Positions 1-7,797 of a DNA stretch of 64,000 bases are shown one piece after another. Where the stretch lies: assembly GCF_019021925.1 (NCBI RefSeq), contig NZ_CP058990.1, forward strand, positions 3,374,001-3,438,000. The letters run 5' to 3'. Each line of letters starts with the position of its first letter. Position 1 is the first letter of the stretch. The notes beneath the pieces were generated by a model. The model was not told the DNA's origin and searched no databases. It was given only the letters and a program-made list of their open reading frames with translations. The translations under genes and the position numbers were made by a program. The DNA comes from Cellulophaga sp. HaHaR_3_176. Lineage in GTDB: Bacteria; Bacteroidota; Bacteroidia; Flavobacteriales; Flavobacteriaceae.

Positions 1-26
1 ACCCTTTAAGTAAGTTTCTTTAACAA

Positions 27-896
27 TCATTTATCTTTATTTAAAATACCTAATAAGTTTTTCCCGTATCCACTCTTCATTAGTGGTTCAGCTAGAGCAA
101 TTAGTTGGTCTTTATTGATGAAACCCATTTCATAGGCAGCACCTTCAATAGTGCCAATTTTTAATCCTTGCCTTTCTTCTATGACCTCAACAAATTGAGA
201 TGCTTGCATAAGTGATTGAAATGTGCCGGTGTCTAACCAGGCTGTACCTCTGTCAAGAATGCTTACGCTTAACTTATTCCTCTCTAAATATACTTTATTA
301 ATGTCTGTAATCTCAAGTTCACCTCTATGGCTAGGGGTAATGTTTTTTGCAATATTTACAACTTCATTGTCGTAAAAGTAAATTCCAGGAACAGCATAAT
401 TAGATTTCGGTTCTAAGGGTTTCTCTTCAATACTTATAGCTTTCCCTTCGTTATCAAATTCAACTACTCCATAACGCTCAGGATCATGTACCCTATATGC
501 ATATATAATACCACCGTCTGGGTCGTTATTTGATTGAAGTAAATTTGCTAATCCTGATCCATAAAAAATATTATCGCCAAGTATTAAAGCTACTTTGTCA
601 TTTCCGATAAACTCTTCACCAATAATAAATGCTTCTGCTAATCCGTTAGGTTCTTCTTGTACAGCATATTCAAATTTACAGCCATATTTTGTACCATCAC
701 CTAACAAGTCTTCAAATAAAGGAAGATCTTTAGGTGTTGAAATAATTAGTATTTCATTTATACCAGCATAAATTAAAGTTGATAAAGGGTAGTAAATCAT
801 TGGTTTATCATAAATAGGCATTAATTGCTTACTTACTGATAAGGTCAAGGGGTGTAGTCTAGTTCCAGAACCTCCTGCTAAAATTATTCCTTTCAT
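27..896 (-). CDS. rfbA: Glucose-1-phosphate thymidylyltransferase RfbA
   Basis: This enzyme makes dTDP-glucose from dTTP and glucose-1-phosphate, the first step toward dTDP-rhamnose and related surface sugars. The nucleotidyltransferase signature [11 protein letters not shown] stands at the N-terminus, and family motifs such as [13 protein letters not shown] and WLDTGTF follow. I start it at the ATG at 896 (MKGIILAGG), not at the upstream codon at 956, because the extra 20 residues match nothing in the family and would overlap rfbB. At 289 residues it has the usual family length. It lies 10 bases after rfbB. Any rfbC/rfbD partners would lie beyond the left edge and are not visible. Confidence 0.96.
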   Translation of the reverse strand: MKGIILAGGSGTRLHPLTLSVSKQLMPIYDKPMIYYPLSTLIYAGINEILIISTPKDLPLFEDLLGDGTKYGCKFEYAVQEEPNGLAEAFIIGEEFIGNDKVALILGDNIFYGSGLANLLQSNNDPDGGIIYAYRVHDPERYGVVEFDNEGKAISIEEKPLEPKSNYAVPGIYFYDNEVVNIAKNITPSHRGELEITDINKVYLERNKLSVSILDRGTAWLDTGTFQSLMQASQFVEVIEERQGLKIGTIEGAAYEMGFINKDQLIALAEPLMKSGYGKNLLGILNKDK

Positions 897-906
897 ATAA
901 TTTAGT

Positions 907-1950
907 TTATTGGTACATTTTAGAGTAATATTCTTTATAATCGCCAGAGGTAACATTATCTAACCAATCTTGATTTTGTAAAAACCAATCTATAGTTTTT
1001 TCCAAACCTTGTTCAAACGTTACTGAGGGTTCCCAGCCTAATTCTTTGTTTATTTTGGAAGCATCTATTGCATAACGTAAATCATGGCCAGGCCTATCTT
1101 TTACATAGGTAATAAGTTTTTCGCTTTCTCCTTCTTTTTGATTTAGTTTTACATCCATTAATTTGCACAGTAATTTTACTAAATCAATATTCTTCCATTC
1201 GTTAAAGCCTCCAATATTATACGTTTCGTGATTTTCTCCTTTATGGTAAGCAAGGTCTATTGCTGTTGCATGATCTTCAACAAATAACCAATCACGAGTA
1301 TAATTACCATCACCATAAACAGGAAGTGACTTTTTATGAATAATATTATTTATAAATAATGGTATTAATTTTTCAGGAAAATGATTAGGACCATAGTTAT
1401 TAGAACAATTAGTAATTATATAAGGTAAACCATATGTTTCTCCGTAAGCTCTTACAAAGTGATCTGAACTTGCTTTTGAAGCGGAGTAAGGTGAATTAGG
1501 GTCATATGAAGTGCTTTCTGTAAACAAGCCATTAGCACCCAACGAGCCGTAAACTTCGTCAGTACTAACATGGTAAAAACGTTTTCCTTTAAAATTATTT
1601 TTCCAAGATTCTTTTGCTGAATTTAATAAATTCATTGTTCCGATAACATTTGTTTTTACAAAAGCTAATGGATCAGTAATGGATCTATCAACATGAGATT
1701 CAGCTGCTAGGTGTATAACACTATCAAAATTATATTCTTTAAAAATAGAATCGATATACTTAGCGTCTGTAATATCTCCTTTTAGAAAAGTGTAATTTTC
1801 GGATTTTTGAATATCCTTAAGATTTTCTAAATTTCCTGCATAAGTTAACGCATCTAAATTAAAAATTTGATAAGCAGGGTATTTTGTTACAAACCTACGT
1901 ACAACATGAGATCCGATAAAGCCAGCACCACCAGTAATTAGAATTTTCAT
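907..1950 (-). CDS. rfbB: dTDP-glucose 4,6-dehydratase RfbB
   Basis: This extended short-chain dehydrogenase converts dTDP-glucose to dTDP-4-keto-6-deoxyglucose. Visible features are the NAD-binding glycine motif GGAGFIGSH near residue 7, the substrate-handling STDEVYG motif, and the catalytic YSASKASSD (YxxxK) motif. Its 347 residues match the family. It is the second enzyme of the rml pathway and sits directly upstream of rfbA on the same strand. The Wzz-like gene ends three bases upstream, so sugar-nucleotide synthesis and chain-length control are probably co-transcribed. Confidence 0.96.
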   Translation of the reverse strand: MKILITGGAGFIGSHVVRRFVTKYPAYQIFNLDALTYAGNLENLKDIQKSENYTFLKGDITDAKYIDSIFKEYNFDSVIHLAAESHVDRSITDPLAFVKTNVIGTMNLLNSAKESWKNNFKGKRFYHVSTDEVYGSLGANGLFTESTSYDPNSPYSASKASSDHFVRAYGETYGLPYIITNCSNNYGPNHFPEKLIPLFINNIIHKKSLPVYGDGNYTRDWLFVEDHATAIDLAYHKGENHETYNIGGFNEWKNIDLVKLLCKLMDVKLNQKEGESEKLITYVKDRPGHDLRYAIDASKINKELGWEPSVTFEQGLEKTIDWFLQNQDWLDNVTSGDYKEYYSKMYQ

Positions 1951-1953
1951 AGA

Positions 1954-3009
1954 TTATTCTTTTTTGTAATCTTTAAGGTATACGTTTAATAGAAGCAATA
2001 TTAGAATAAACATCGTTATTATTACAAAGCTAAAAGGGATTAAAAATTTATAACTTTTCCAAATTCCTTTAAGTTGAACTCCTTTTCTCGGAAAAGCAGA
2101 TATAACGTTTAAAATGCTAGATTTATTGGCTTTTTCTTCATTGAGTTCAACTAACTTTTCTTTAAGCTCTTCTGTTTTATTAATTAAAGAAAGTTCTTTG
2201 TTTTCATTTCTACCATTTTCGCCAAGGTTTATGTTTGTGCCTTGCATTGGCTTATCTGCCTCTTTAAGCATTACTTTTTTATATAGTAATTGTAGAGAGT
2301 CAATTTCAGAAATTTGTTTACTGTATACACTTTCCTGTAATTTTAAATTGTTATCAGAAGTCTCCTTTTGTAAATTAAAATAATCATTTCTAGAAATAGA
2401 ATTTATTATTGAAGGTTGAATTTTTTTAGCAATACTATTATCAGTAGCAGTTACAGATATGGTGTGAAAACGAGCATCAAATGAATTGAAGTTTTTAAGG
2501 TAGGCTTCCATATCAATAGCCTTTTGTGTAGTAGTATCTAAACTACGAACAAACTTATCAAATAATAAAACTTTTTGATTTTCATCTGAATATGACTCAA
2601 CATTAAATTTTTTGATAGAAAAAGCTTCTTTTACTGAAATATCTAAAGCCTCGGCTAGAGCAGTTGAGTCTTGTGCTTCAGCTAATTCATTGTAAAAATT
2701 AACATTGTTATATAGTTGTTGAACACTATTAAAGTTTGGCTCTACAACCATTGAAGAGATGTATTCAGGCTCTTTTTTGAAATCTAAAAATATACCTATA
2801 GCTAAACCAATTACACCTGCAATAACAAATTTTAAAAAATGTTTTTGAAGAAATAATAAGAATAAAATAACAATTCCAAATAGCGATTTAAATACTTTTC
2901 CGATCGTACTAAATACTTTTCGAAAAGCATTTCCTATTAAATGGAATAATTGACCTAAATCTATCTCATCAGAAGAGTTGTTTTGTTTTTGTGGCAGTTG
3001 GTCGCTCAT
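1954..3009 (-). CDS. Wzz/chain-length determinant-like inner-membrane protein
   Basis: The 351-residue protein has the layout of polysaccharide co-polymerases: a hydrophobic stretch near residues 40-75, a large periplasmic region with heptad-like charged segments around 200-300, and a C-terminal transmembrane helix near 318-343 ending in a short basic tail (YLKDYKKE). Such proteins set O-antigen or capsule chain length. Sequence motifs are weak in this family, so the call rests on topology and the rfb neighbours. It has no fused kinase domain. It is packed between the DUF6909 gene (7-base gap) and rfbB (3-base gap). Confidence 0.7.
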   Translation of the reverse strand: MSDQLPQKQNNSSDEIDLGQLFHLIGNAFRKVFSTIGKVFKSLFGIVILFLLFLQKHFLKFVIAGVIGLAIGIFLDFKKEPEYISSMVVEPNFNSVQQLYNNVNFYNELAEAQDSTALAEALDISVKEAFSIKKFNVESYSDENQKVLLFDKFVRSLDTTTQKAIDMEAYLKNFNSFDARFHTISVTATDNSIAKKIQPSIINSISRNDYFNLQKETSDNNLKLQESVYSKQISEIDSLQLLYKKVMLKEADKPMQGTNINLGENGRNENKELSLINKTEELKEKLVELNEEKANKSSILNVISAFPRKGVQLKGIWKSYKFLIPFSFVIITMFILILLLLNVYLKDYKKE

Positions 3010-3016
3010 TATGGTT

Positions 3017-4702
3017 TTAATTATTAAAAATTTGTTCTAATATCTTTTCAGTTATTAGGTATGTTGGTTTAACTCCTGTAGTCCCTAGTCCACCAGAAGC
3101 TAATGTGCTACCAGTTTCCAAAGGATTATCTGATGCGTAGTAGGCATAACGTACTTTAACATCTTCTCTAATACTTTTACGTATTTTAGATGCAGATTGT
3201 ATTGCTTTTTGGTAATGAACACCTTCCATTTCTAAACCAATCACATTCCATGTAGAAGCATGGAAAAACTTAAGGATATCTTTGTTTTGTAATGATGTAC
3301 CTAAAACAGTAACCATAGTACCTTCTAATACTTTTAAGCCTTTATCTTTAAAATCATCAGCACAAAGCTCATTTTTAAAAGGATAATTATCAGCAGTTCC
3401 TTCAAAGATATGAGCAGAAGGAATCATTAAATCTCCTTTTCCACCTTCTAAAATACCAGCTTTACCCATTATCGATATTGATTCAATATCTAAAAATACC
3501 TCTTGGTTTTTTTTGAATTTGTATGGTCTTAATAATTCATCTATTGTTTCATACGCTTGCTCACCAAATGCGTAATCCATTACAAATATAATAGGTTTTT
3601 TCTCACTAGGAATATCTTTAGAGAAACTATAGCAACAAACATCATCCGTGAACTTAGCAGTATCAAATATTTGTACATCTATATTAGTACCAGAAAGATC
3701 ATCAATAGCAATCATGCCATTTTTTAGAGCAATATCTGTAATTTTTTTACGTAAAGCGGTGTTTTCAGATGAGCTAAGCTGCTCATATATTTCTAAAGAT
3801 TCTTTATTTGGGAATTCTTTAGCTAGTGCTTTTTTAGCAAATAAAGAATTCATAACACTATGCATGTTGGCACTAATAATATGAATAGGTCTATCTATTA
3901 ATCCTGCAGTTTTTAAAGTAGACTTAATTCCATCAGCCCATCTTTCTCCGTGTATATGGTGCCCTAATCGCTCTCTTAATAATGGTGTAAATGTTATAGC
4001 TCTTTTATCAGATGTAAGCTCTTCCTCTATAGCTAATTTACCCAACCAATATATTATTTTTAAAAATCTATCTGGATTTTTCTTAGTAGCAAATTTTTCA
4101 TAAACCTCCATTATTTCTGCAAAAGACCTTCCTAAAATATTAGCGGTATGTATAATTGCAATTTCTCTCTCGGCTTGAGTTAGCTTCGTTTTATTAACGG
4201 CACTTTCTAATTTATCCCAATCTCTAATAGTTTTTTCTGTATCTCCGATTAAAACTCTTTTCGAAATTTTATAAGATTCGATGAATAAAAAAGTAAGATG
4301 TGTTAGAATATCATAAATATCAGATCTACCTCTTGTTATTTCAATATTCATTTGCTCATCATCAATTCTATAGCAATTTCTTCTACGCTTTGGTGGAACA
4401 ATTGCTTGAAAATGAGATTTGCTATAGCCTTCATCAGACGTTAAATTTATGAATCGGCATTGCTCTATACCTTCTGGCAACCTTTCTAAAACATAGATTA
4501 AACCATTTAGTTCACTTTTTTCATCAGCAATAGTACCATAAATTTCAGGTCTTAATTGCAGAAGTGCGTTTCTCAAGGTTTCACCAGAAACACCCATTGG
4601 CTTATAAAAACCACGATTAAATAAATGACGCATGGTTATGTATAGGCGCTCAATAGCGTTTGTAGATTCTTGTGCTCGGGTTGTATTTTTTGTTGTGCTC
4701 AT
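3017..4702 (-). CDS. DUF6909 family protein, C-terminus resembling nucleoside phosphorylases
   Basis: This 561-residue protein looks like the DUF6909 family, which as far as I know is mostly found in Bacteroidota and has no established function. The N-terminal 250 residues look helical and soluble, and no signal peptide is visible. The C-terminal part contains IGLEMEGVHYQKAI followed by YYASDNPLETG. This resembles the ribose-binding Met-Glu motif and the later SD(K/N)PL motif of AMP nucleosidase and related phosphorylase-fold enzymes. I therefore suspect a nucleoside- or nucleotide-cleaving activity, but that is inference. It is the first gene of the run leading into the Wzz-like gene and rfbBA, so it may be a regulator or enzyme linked to surface sugars. 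Confidence 0.72.
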   Translation of the reverse strand: MSTTKNTTRAQESTNAIERLYITMRHLFNRGFYKPMGVSGETLRNALLQLRPEIYGTIADEKSELNGLIYVLERLPEGIEQCRFINLTSDEGYSKSHFQAIVPPKRRRNCYRIDDEQMNIEITRGRSDIYDILTHLTFLFIESYKISKRVLIGDTEKTIRDWDKLESAVNKTKLTQAEREIAIIHTANILGRSFAEIMEVYEKFATKKNPDRFLKIIYWLGKLAIEEELTSDKRAITFTPLLRERLGHHIHGERWADGIKSTLKTAGLIDRPIHIISANMHSVMNSLFAKKALAKEFPNKESLEIYEQLSSSENTALRKKITDIALKNGMIAIDDLSGTNIDVQIFDTAKFTDDVCCYSFSKDIPSEKKPIIFVMDYAFGEQAYETIDELLRPYKFKKNQEVFLDIESISIMGKAGILEGGKGDLMIPSAHIFEGTADNYPFKNELCADDFKDKGLKVLEGTMVTVLGTSLQNKDILKFFHASTWNVIGLEMEGVHYQKAIQSASKIRKSIREDVKVRYAYYASDNPLETGSTLASGGLGTTGVKPTYLITEKILEQIFNN

Positions 4703-4775
4703 GTGTTAAAATTCTAGTAAAATTACGATTATAATTCCATTTTCAAGTTTTATGAAGTTATACTCGTAATTAAGA

Positions 4776-6272
4776 TCATTTTTTAAATTTTATTAGCTTA
4801 TCGACAACATTTCTATCATTAGATAAGCGTTGTACCTTGTTTTGGCCTCCTAATTTTCCAATTGACTTCATGTATTCTCGGAAGCCTTCTTTTCCAATCT
4901 CGGTTACTTTAAGTGTTTGAAGTATTTTGCCATCAATTAAATCAAAATAATAACTGTTTTGTTCTTGTAATGTTTTATCAAGTATTTTTATAAAGATATC
5001 CATATTTGATGGCTTTTTCTCAAACTCGATAAACCATTCATGATACGGTAATTCATTTTCTTCTGGGACTATTTGCGGTGCGACCGTAAATTCGTTAACT
5101 GTTGCATCTGTTTCTTCAATAGCTTTTTGCATTGCAGCTTCAACTTCTTTACCAATTACATGTTCACCAAATGCCGAAATAAAATGCTTTATTCTTCCAG
5201 AAACTATTATTTTAAAAGGGTTTAAAGAAATAAACTGAACGGTATCTCCAATGTTATATGACCATAAACCTGCATTTGTAGAAATTATTAAAACATAGTT
5301 AACGCCTATTTCAACATCTGCGATAGTTAGTCGTTTCGGGTTTTCTTCAAAAAATTCATCAGATTTTATAAACTCATAAAAAATACCAGAATTTAATAAG
5401 AGAAGCATTCCTTTTTCTGTTTGAGAATTTTGATATGCAAAAAAACCTTCACTAGCAGGAAAGAGCTCAATGCTATCAACTTTTCTGCCTATAAGGTTTT
5501 CAAATTTAGCTCTATAAGGTTCGTAATTTACCCCTCCGTAAATAAATAAATTAAAGTTTTTGAAAATTTCACCTACTTTTTTAGAGCTAGTAAAGCTTAG
5601 TTTTTCAAAATACATTTGTACCCAAGAAGGTATTCCAGCAATTACCGTCATGTCTTGGTCTATAGTTTCTTTTACTATTTCATTAACTTTAGTATCCCAA
5701 TCTTCTATACAATTAGTTTCCCAGCTTGGTAACCTATTTTTTTGTAAATAGTTAGGTACATAATGTGCAGAAATACCAGATAGCCTACCTAGCTTTACTC
5801 CATTTTTTTCAGTTAATATAGGACTACCTTGCAAAAATATCATTTTGCCATTTACAAAGTCAGAATTGCCTGTTTCATCAATGTAATTCAATATTGCATT
5901 TCTCGATGCTTCAACTTGATGTTTGATAGAAACATCAGTAATCGGAATGTATTTAGCACCAGATGTGGTGCCTGACGTTTTCGCAAAATAAATAGGTTTG
6001 CCTGGCCATAAAATATCTGATTTACCTTCAACAGCCTTTTGAACGTACTTTTTTAGTTCTTCATAATCTCTAACAGGTACATTTTCAATAAAATCTTTGT
6101 GAGATTTTATTTGACTAAATTTATGATCAATACCAAACTCTGTATTTTTAGCTTTTTCGATTAAATTTTCAAAAACTTTTTGTTGAGTTTGAATAGGGTT
6201 ATTTACCCATTTTTGGGTGCGTTTAGATATTCTTCTGGCAAATAATTTTGCAGCTAGCGATTTCAATGACAT
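4776..6272 (-). CDS. GH3 auxin-responsive-promoter-like acyl-adenylating enzyme
   Basis: This 498-residue protein belongs to the GH3 family within the ANL adenylate-forming superfamily. In plants these enzymes adenylate acids and conjugate them to amino acids; bacterial members lack assigned substrates. Visible features are the P-loop-like FAKTSGTTSGAKYIP near residue 100, the FPASEGFFAYQ segment, the YNIGDTVQF motif that lines the adenylate site, and SGRIKHFISAFGEHV at the hinge. The length is normal. It lies 8 bases downstream of the M23 peptidase gene. Whether it acts on a lipid, peptide or small acid cannot be told here. Confidence 0.9.
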   Translation of the reverse strand: MSLKSLAAKLFARRISKRTQKWVNNPIQTQQKVFENLIEKAKNTEFGIDHKFSQIKSHKDFIENVPVRDYEELKKYVQKAVEGKSDILWPGKPIYFAKTSGTTSGAKYIPITDVSIKHQVEASRNAILNYIDETGNSDFVNGKMIFLQGSPILTEKNGVKLGRLSGISAHYVPNYLQKNRLPSWETNCIEDWDTKVNEIVKETIDQDMTVIAGIPSWVQMYFEKLSFTSSKKVGEIFKNFNLFIYGGVNYEPYRAKFENLIGRKVDSIELFPASEGFFAYQNSQTEKGMLLLLNSGIFYEFIKSDEFFEENPKRLTIADVEIGVNYVLIISTNAGLWSYNIGDTVQFISLNPFKIIVSGRIKHFISAFGEHVIGKEVEAAMQKAIEETDATVNEFTVAPQIVPEENELPYHEWFIEFEKKPSNMDIFIKILDKTLQEQNSYYFDLIDGKILQTLKVTEIGKEGFREYMKSIGKLGGQNKVQRLSNDRNVVDKLIKFKK

Positions 6273-6280
6273 AATTTAAA

Positions 6281-7153
6281 TTATTTAAAATCGATATAAT
6301 TTCTTGGGTTCACGGGGCTTCCATTATTCCATAATTCAAAATGTAAATGAGGTCCTGTGGTTAGCTCTCCTGTATTACCTACAGAGGCAATAACTTCACC
6401 TGATTTTACGATGTCGCCCTGAGATTTTGTTAAAGAGCCGTTGTGTTTGTAAACTGATAATAAACCATCTTTATGTTCTATTAAAATAACATAACCAGTA
6501 TCAGATGTCCATTCAGAAAAAATTACCGTACCATTAGCGACAGATTTTACAGGTGTTCCTTTTGCAGCAACAACATCAATAGCAAAATGCTTGGTGTCTA
6601 AATTATAATCTTGAGATATAGTGCCATTTATTGGTGGAAACAAAATCAAATTTACACTTTTAGTATTTTTTTCAAATAAATTATATTTATCTTCAAGTGC
6701 TACTTGAGCTCTTAATACAGAATCTTCTCTAATTGGCGTTAAATCTATTGTAGAGGGGTCTAATTTAAATTGCTCAAATAATGAATCTCTATTAATTTTA
6801 TTGTTTGTAATGTCTCCATTCAAAACCTTTCTAATATTATCTAAATACTTATTGGTATAATTTAAAACATGAACTAATGAATCTGTTTTGTATGTAAGTT
6901 CTGTAGCTTGTCTTTTAAGCTTTGTAGATGAATAGCCTGGTATATATTCCCTTAAAGGAGTAAAGGCTACTAAAACAGTAGTTAAAGCTATTAAACATAT
7001 AATAAAAAGAGATCCAGTGATAAAAACATTTAATCTACTGAGTTTGAAAGAAACTTTTTCTTCAAAAGTATTTTCATTCAAGATGACTAAACGATACTTA
7101 TGCAGTAGCTTTCGTTTAATTTCCTTTCCCTTTTTTTTGCTTTTTTTAGCCAT
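6281..7153 (-). CDS. M23-family (LysM/NlpD-type) membrane-anchored peptidase
   Basis: The protein has a basic cytoplasmic N-terminus, one transmembrane helix near residues 45-67, a coiled or helical periplasmic stalk, and a C-terminal M23 domain. The zinc and active-site pattern is recognisable as HFAIDVVAAKGTPV and GPHLHFELW, so an active cell-wall endopeptidase fold is likely, although the first ligand motif is HFAID rather than the canonical HxGxD. I start at the ATG at 7153 (MAKKSKKKGK), since the three codons upstream add nothing conserved. A -7 box (TATATTTG on the minus strand) lies at 7160-7167. Such proteins trim peptidoglycan or activate amidases. Confidence 0.88.
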   Translation of the reverse strand: MAKKSKKKGKEIKRKLLHKYRLVILNENTFEEKVSFKLSRLNVFITGSLFIICLIALTTVLVAFTPLREYIPGYSSTKLKRQATELTYKTDSLVHVLNYTNKYLDNIRKVLNGDITNNKINRDSLFEQFKLDPSTIDLTPIREDSVLRAQVALEDKYNLFEKNTKSVNLILFPPINGTISQDYNLDTKHFAIDVVAAKGTPVKSVANGTVIFSEWTSDTGYVILIEHKDGLLSVYKHNGSLTKSQGDIVKSGEVIASVGNTGELTTGPHLHFELWNNGSPVNPRNYIDFK

Positions 7154-7159
7154 ATAACA

Positions 7160-7167
7160 CAAATATA
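7160..7167 (-). promoter_or_regulatory. Probable -7 box of the M23 peptidase / GH3 operon
   Basis: The minus strand reads TATATTTG, fitting the Bacteroidota -7 consensus TAnnTTTG, 7 bases ahead of the start codon. No good TTTG -33 box sits at the right distance. The placement would give an almost leaderless mRNA, so this is tentative. Confidence 0.35.
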
Positions 7168-7286
7168 AGCTTACAATTGTATTTCACTAAAATACTTACA
7201 CAATTTTAAGTTATATGAAATTAATATATAGATGCTTAATTTAAGGCATATTTACAATAAAATTATGCTTATTTAAACATTAACAA

Positions 7287-7315
7287 TTTGTTGTTATTCT
7301 TTTTTAGTAAATTTG
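7287..7315 (+). promoter_or_regulatory. Promoter of tatA
   Basis: TTTG at 7287-7290, a 17-base spacer, then TAAATTTG at 7308-7315, fitting the Bacteroidota consensus for the major sigma factor. The tatA ATG follows about 20 bases later. Confidence 0.6.
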
Positions 7316-7335
7316 TAGTTCTAAAATAAACAATT

Positions 7336-7527
7336 ATGATTTTTTCAGATATAATGTTAGCAATACCCGGACCAGCTTCTATCGTTTTAATTGTAGTAGC
7401 TATTTTGTTACTTTTTGGAGGAAAAAAAATTCCAGAATTAATGCGTGGGCTAGGAAGTGGGATTAAAGAATTTAAAGATGCATCTAAGGAAGATGAAACT
7501 ACAGATAAGATAGAAGAGAAAAAATAG
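7336..7527 (+). CDS. tatA: Sec-independent translocase subunit TatA/TatE
   Basis: This small protein of 63 residues has one N-terminal transmembrane helix ([21 protein letters not shown]) followed by the amphipathic [12 protein letters not shown] segment and a charged tail. This is the classic TatA layout with the FGxxKLPEL-like hinge (FGGKKIPEL). TatA forms the variable-size pore that moves folded proteins across the inner membrane. The gene is monocistronic, with its own promoter and a strong terminator; tatB/tatC homologues are not in this window. TatA versus TatE cannot be separated by sequence alone. Confidence 0.93.
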   Translation: MIFSDIMLAIPGPASIVLIVVAILLLFGGKKIPELMRGLGSGIKEFKDASKEDETTDKIEEKK

Positions 7528-7550
7528 TTTTTCTTTTTAAAACATAATTA

Positions 7551-7577
7551 AAAGCCCTTGATTTTTTCAAGGGCTTT
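7551..7577 (+). terminator. Rho-independent terminator of tatA
   Basis: A perfect 11-bp stem (AAAGCCCTTGA / TCAAGGGCTTT) with a 5-T loop, followed by a T-rich tract, 24 bases after the tatA stop codon. Confidence 0.9.
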
Positions 7578-7730
7578 TTTTGTTTTTATGTATTTGTATT
7601 TTATCGATAGTTACTTTAAAAATGTGGCTTTTTGACTGTTTTTATTTTCCTACATATTTAAAAATACAGTAGAATACATCATTTTTCTTATACTTCACAA
7701 CAAATAATATTTACACTATAAGGTATAAAC

Positions 7731-7738
7731 TAGTTTTG
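7731..7738 (+). promoter_or_regulatory. Possible -7 box of the OmpA/PD40 gene
   Basis: TAGTTTTG matches TAnnTTTG about 60 bases before the ATG. No clear -33 box is visible. The rest of the 7578-7797 gap shows nothing else I can name. Confidence 0.3.
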
Positions 7739-7797
7739 GAGTTGAAATTTATATTGCAACTAATTATAAATTTTAAAGCTTTTTTAAAATACCTGCC

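Noticed and set aside
897..956. N-terminal 20 residues of a longer rfbA frame
   Set aside because: They overlap the end of rfbB and precede the conserved MKGIILAGG start.
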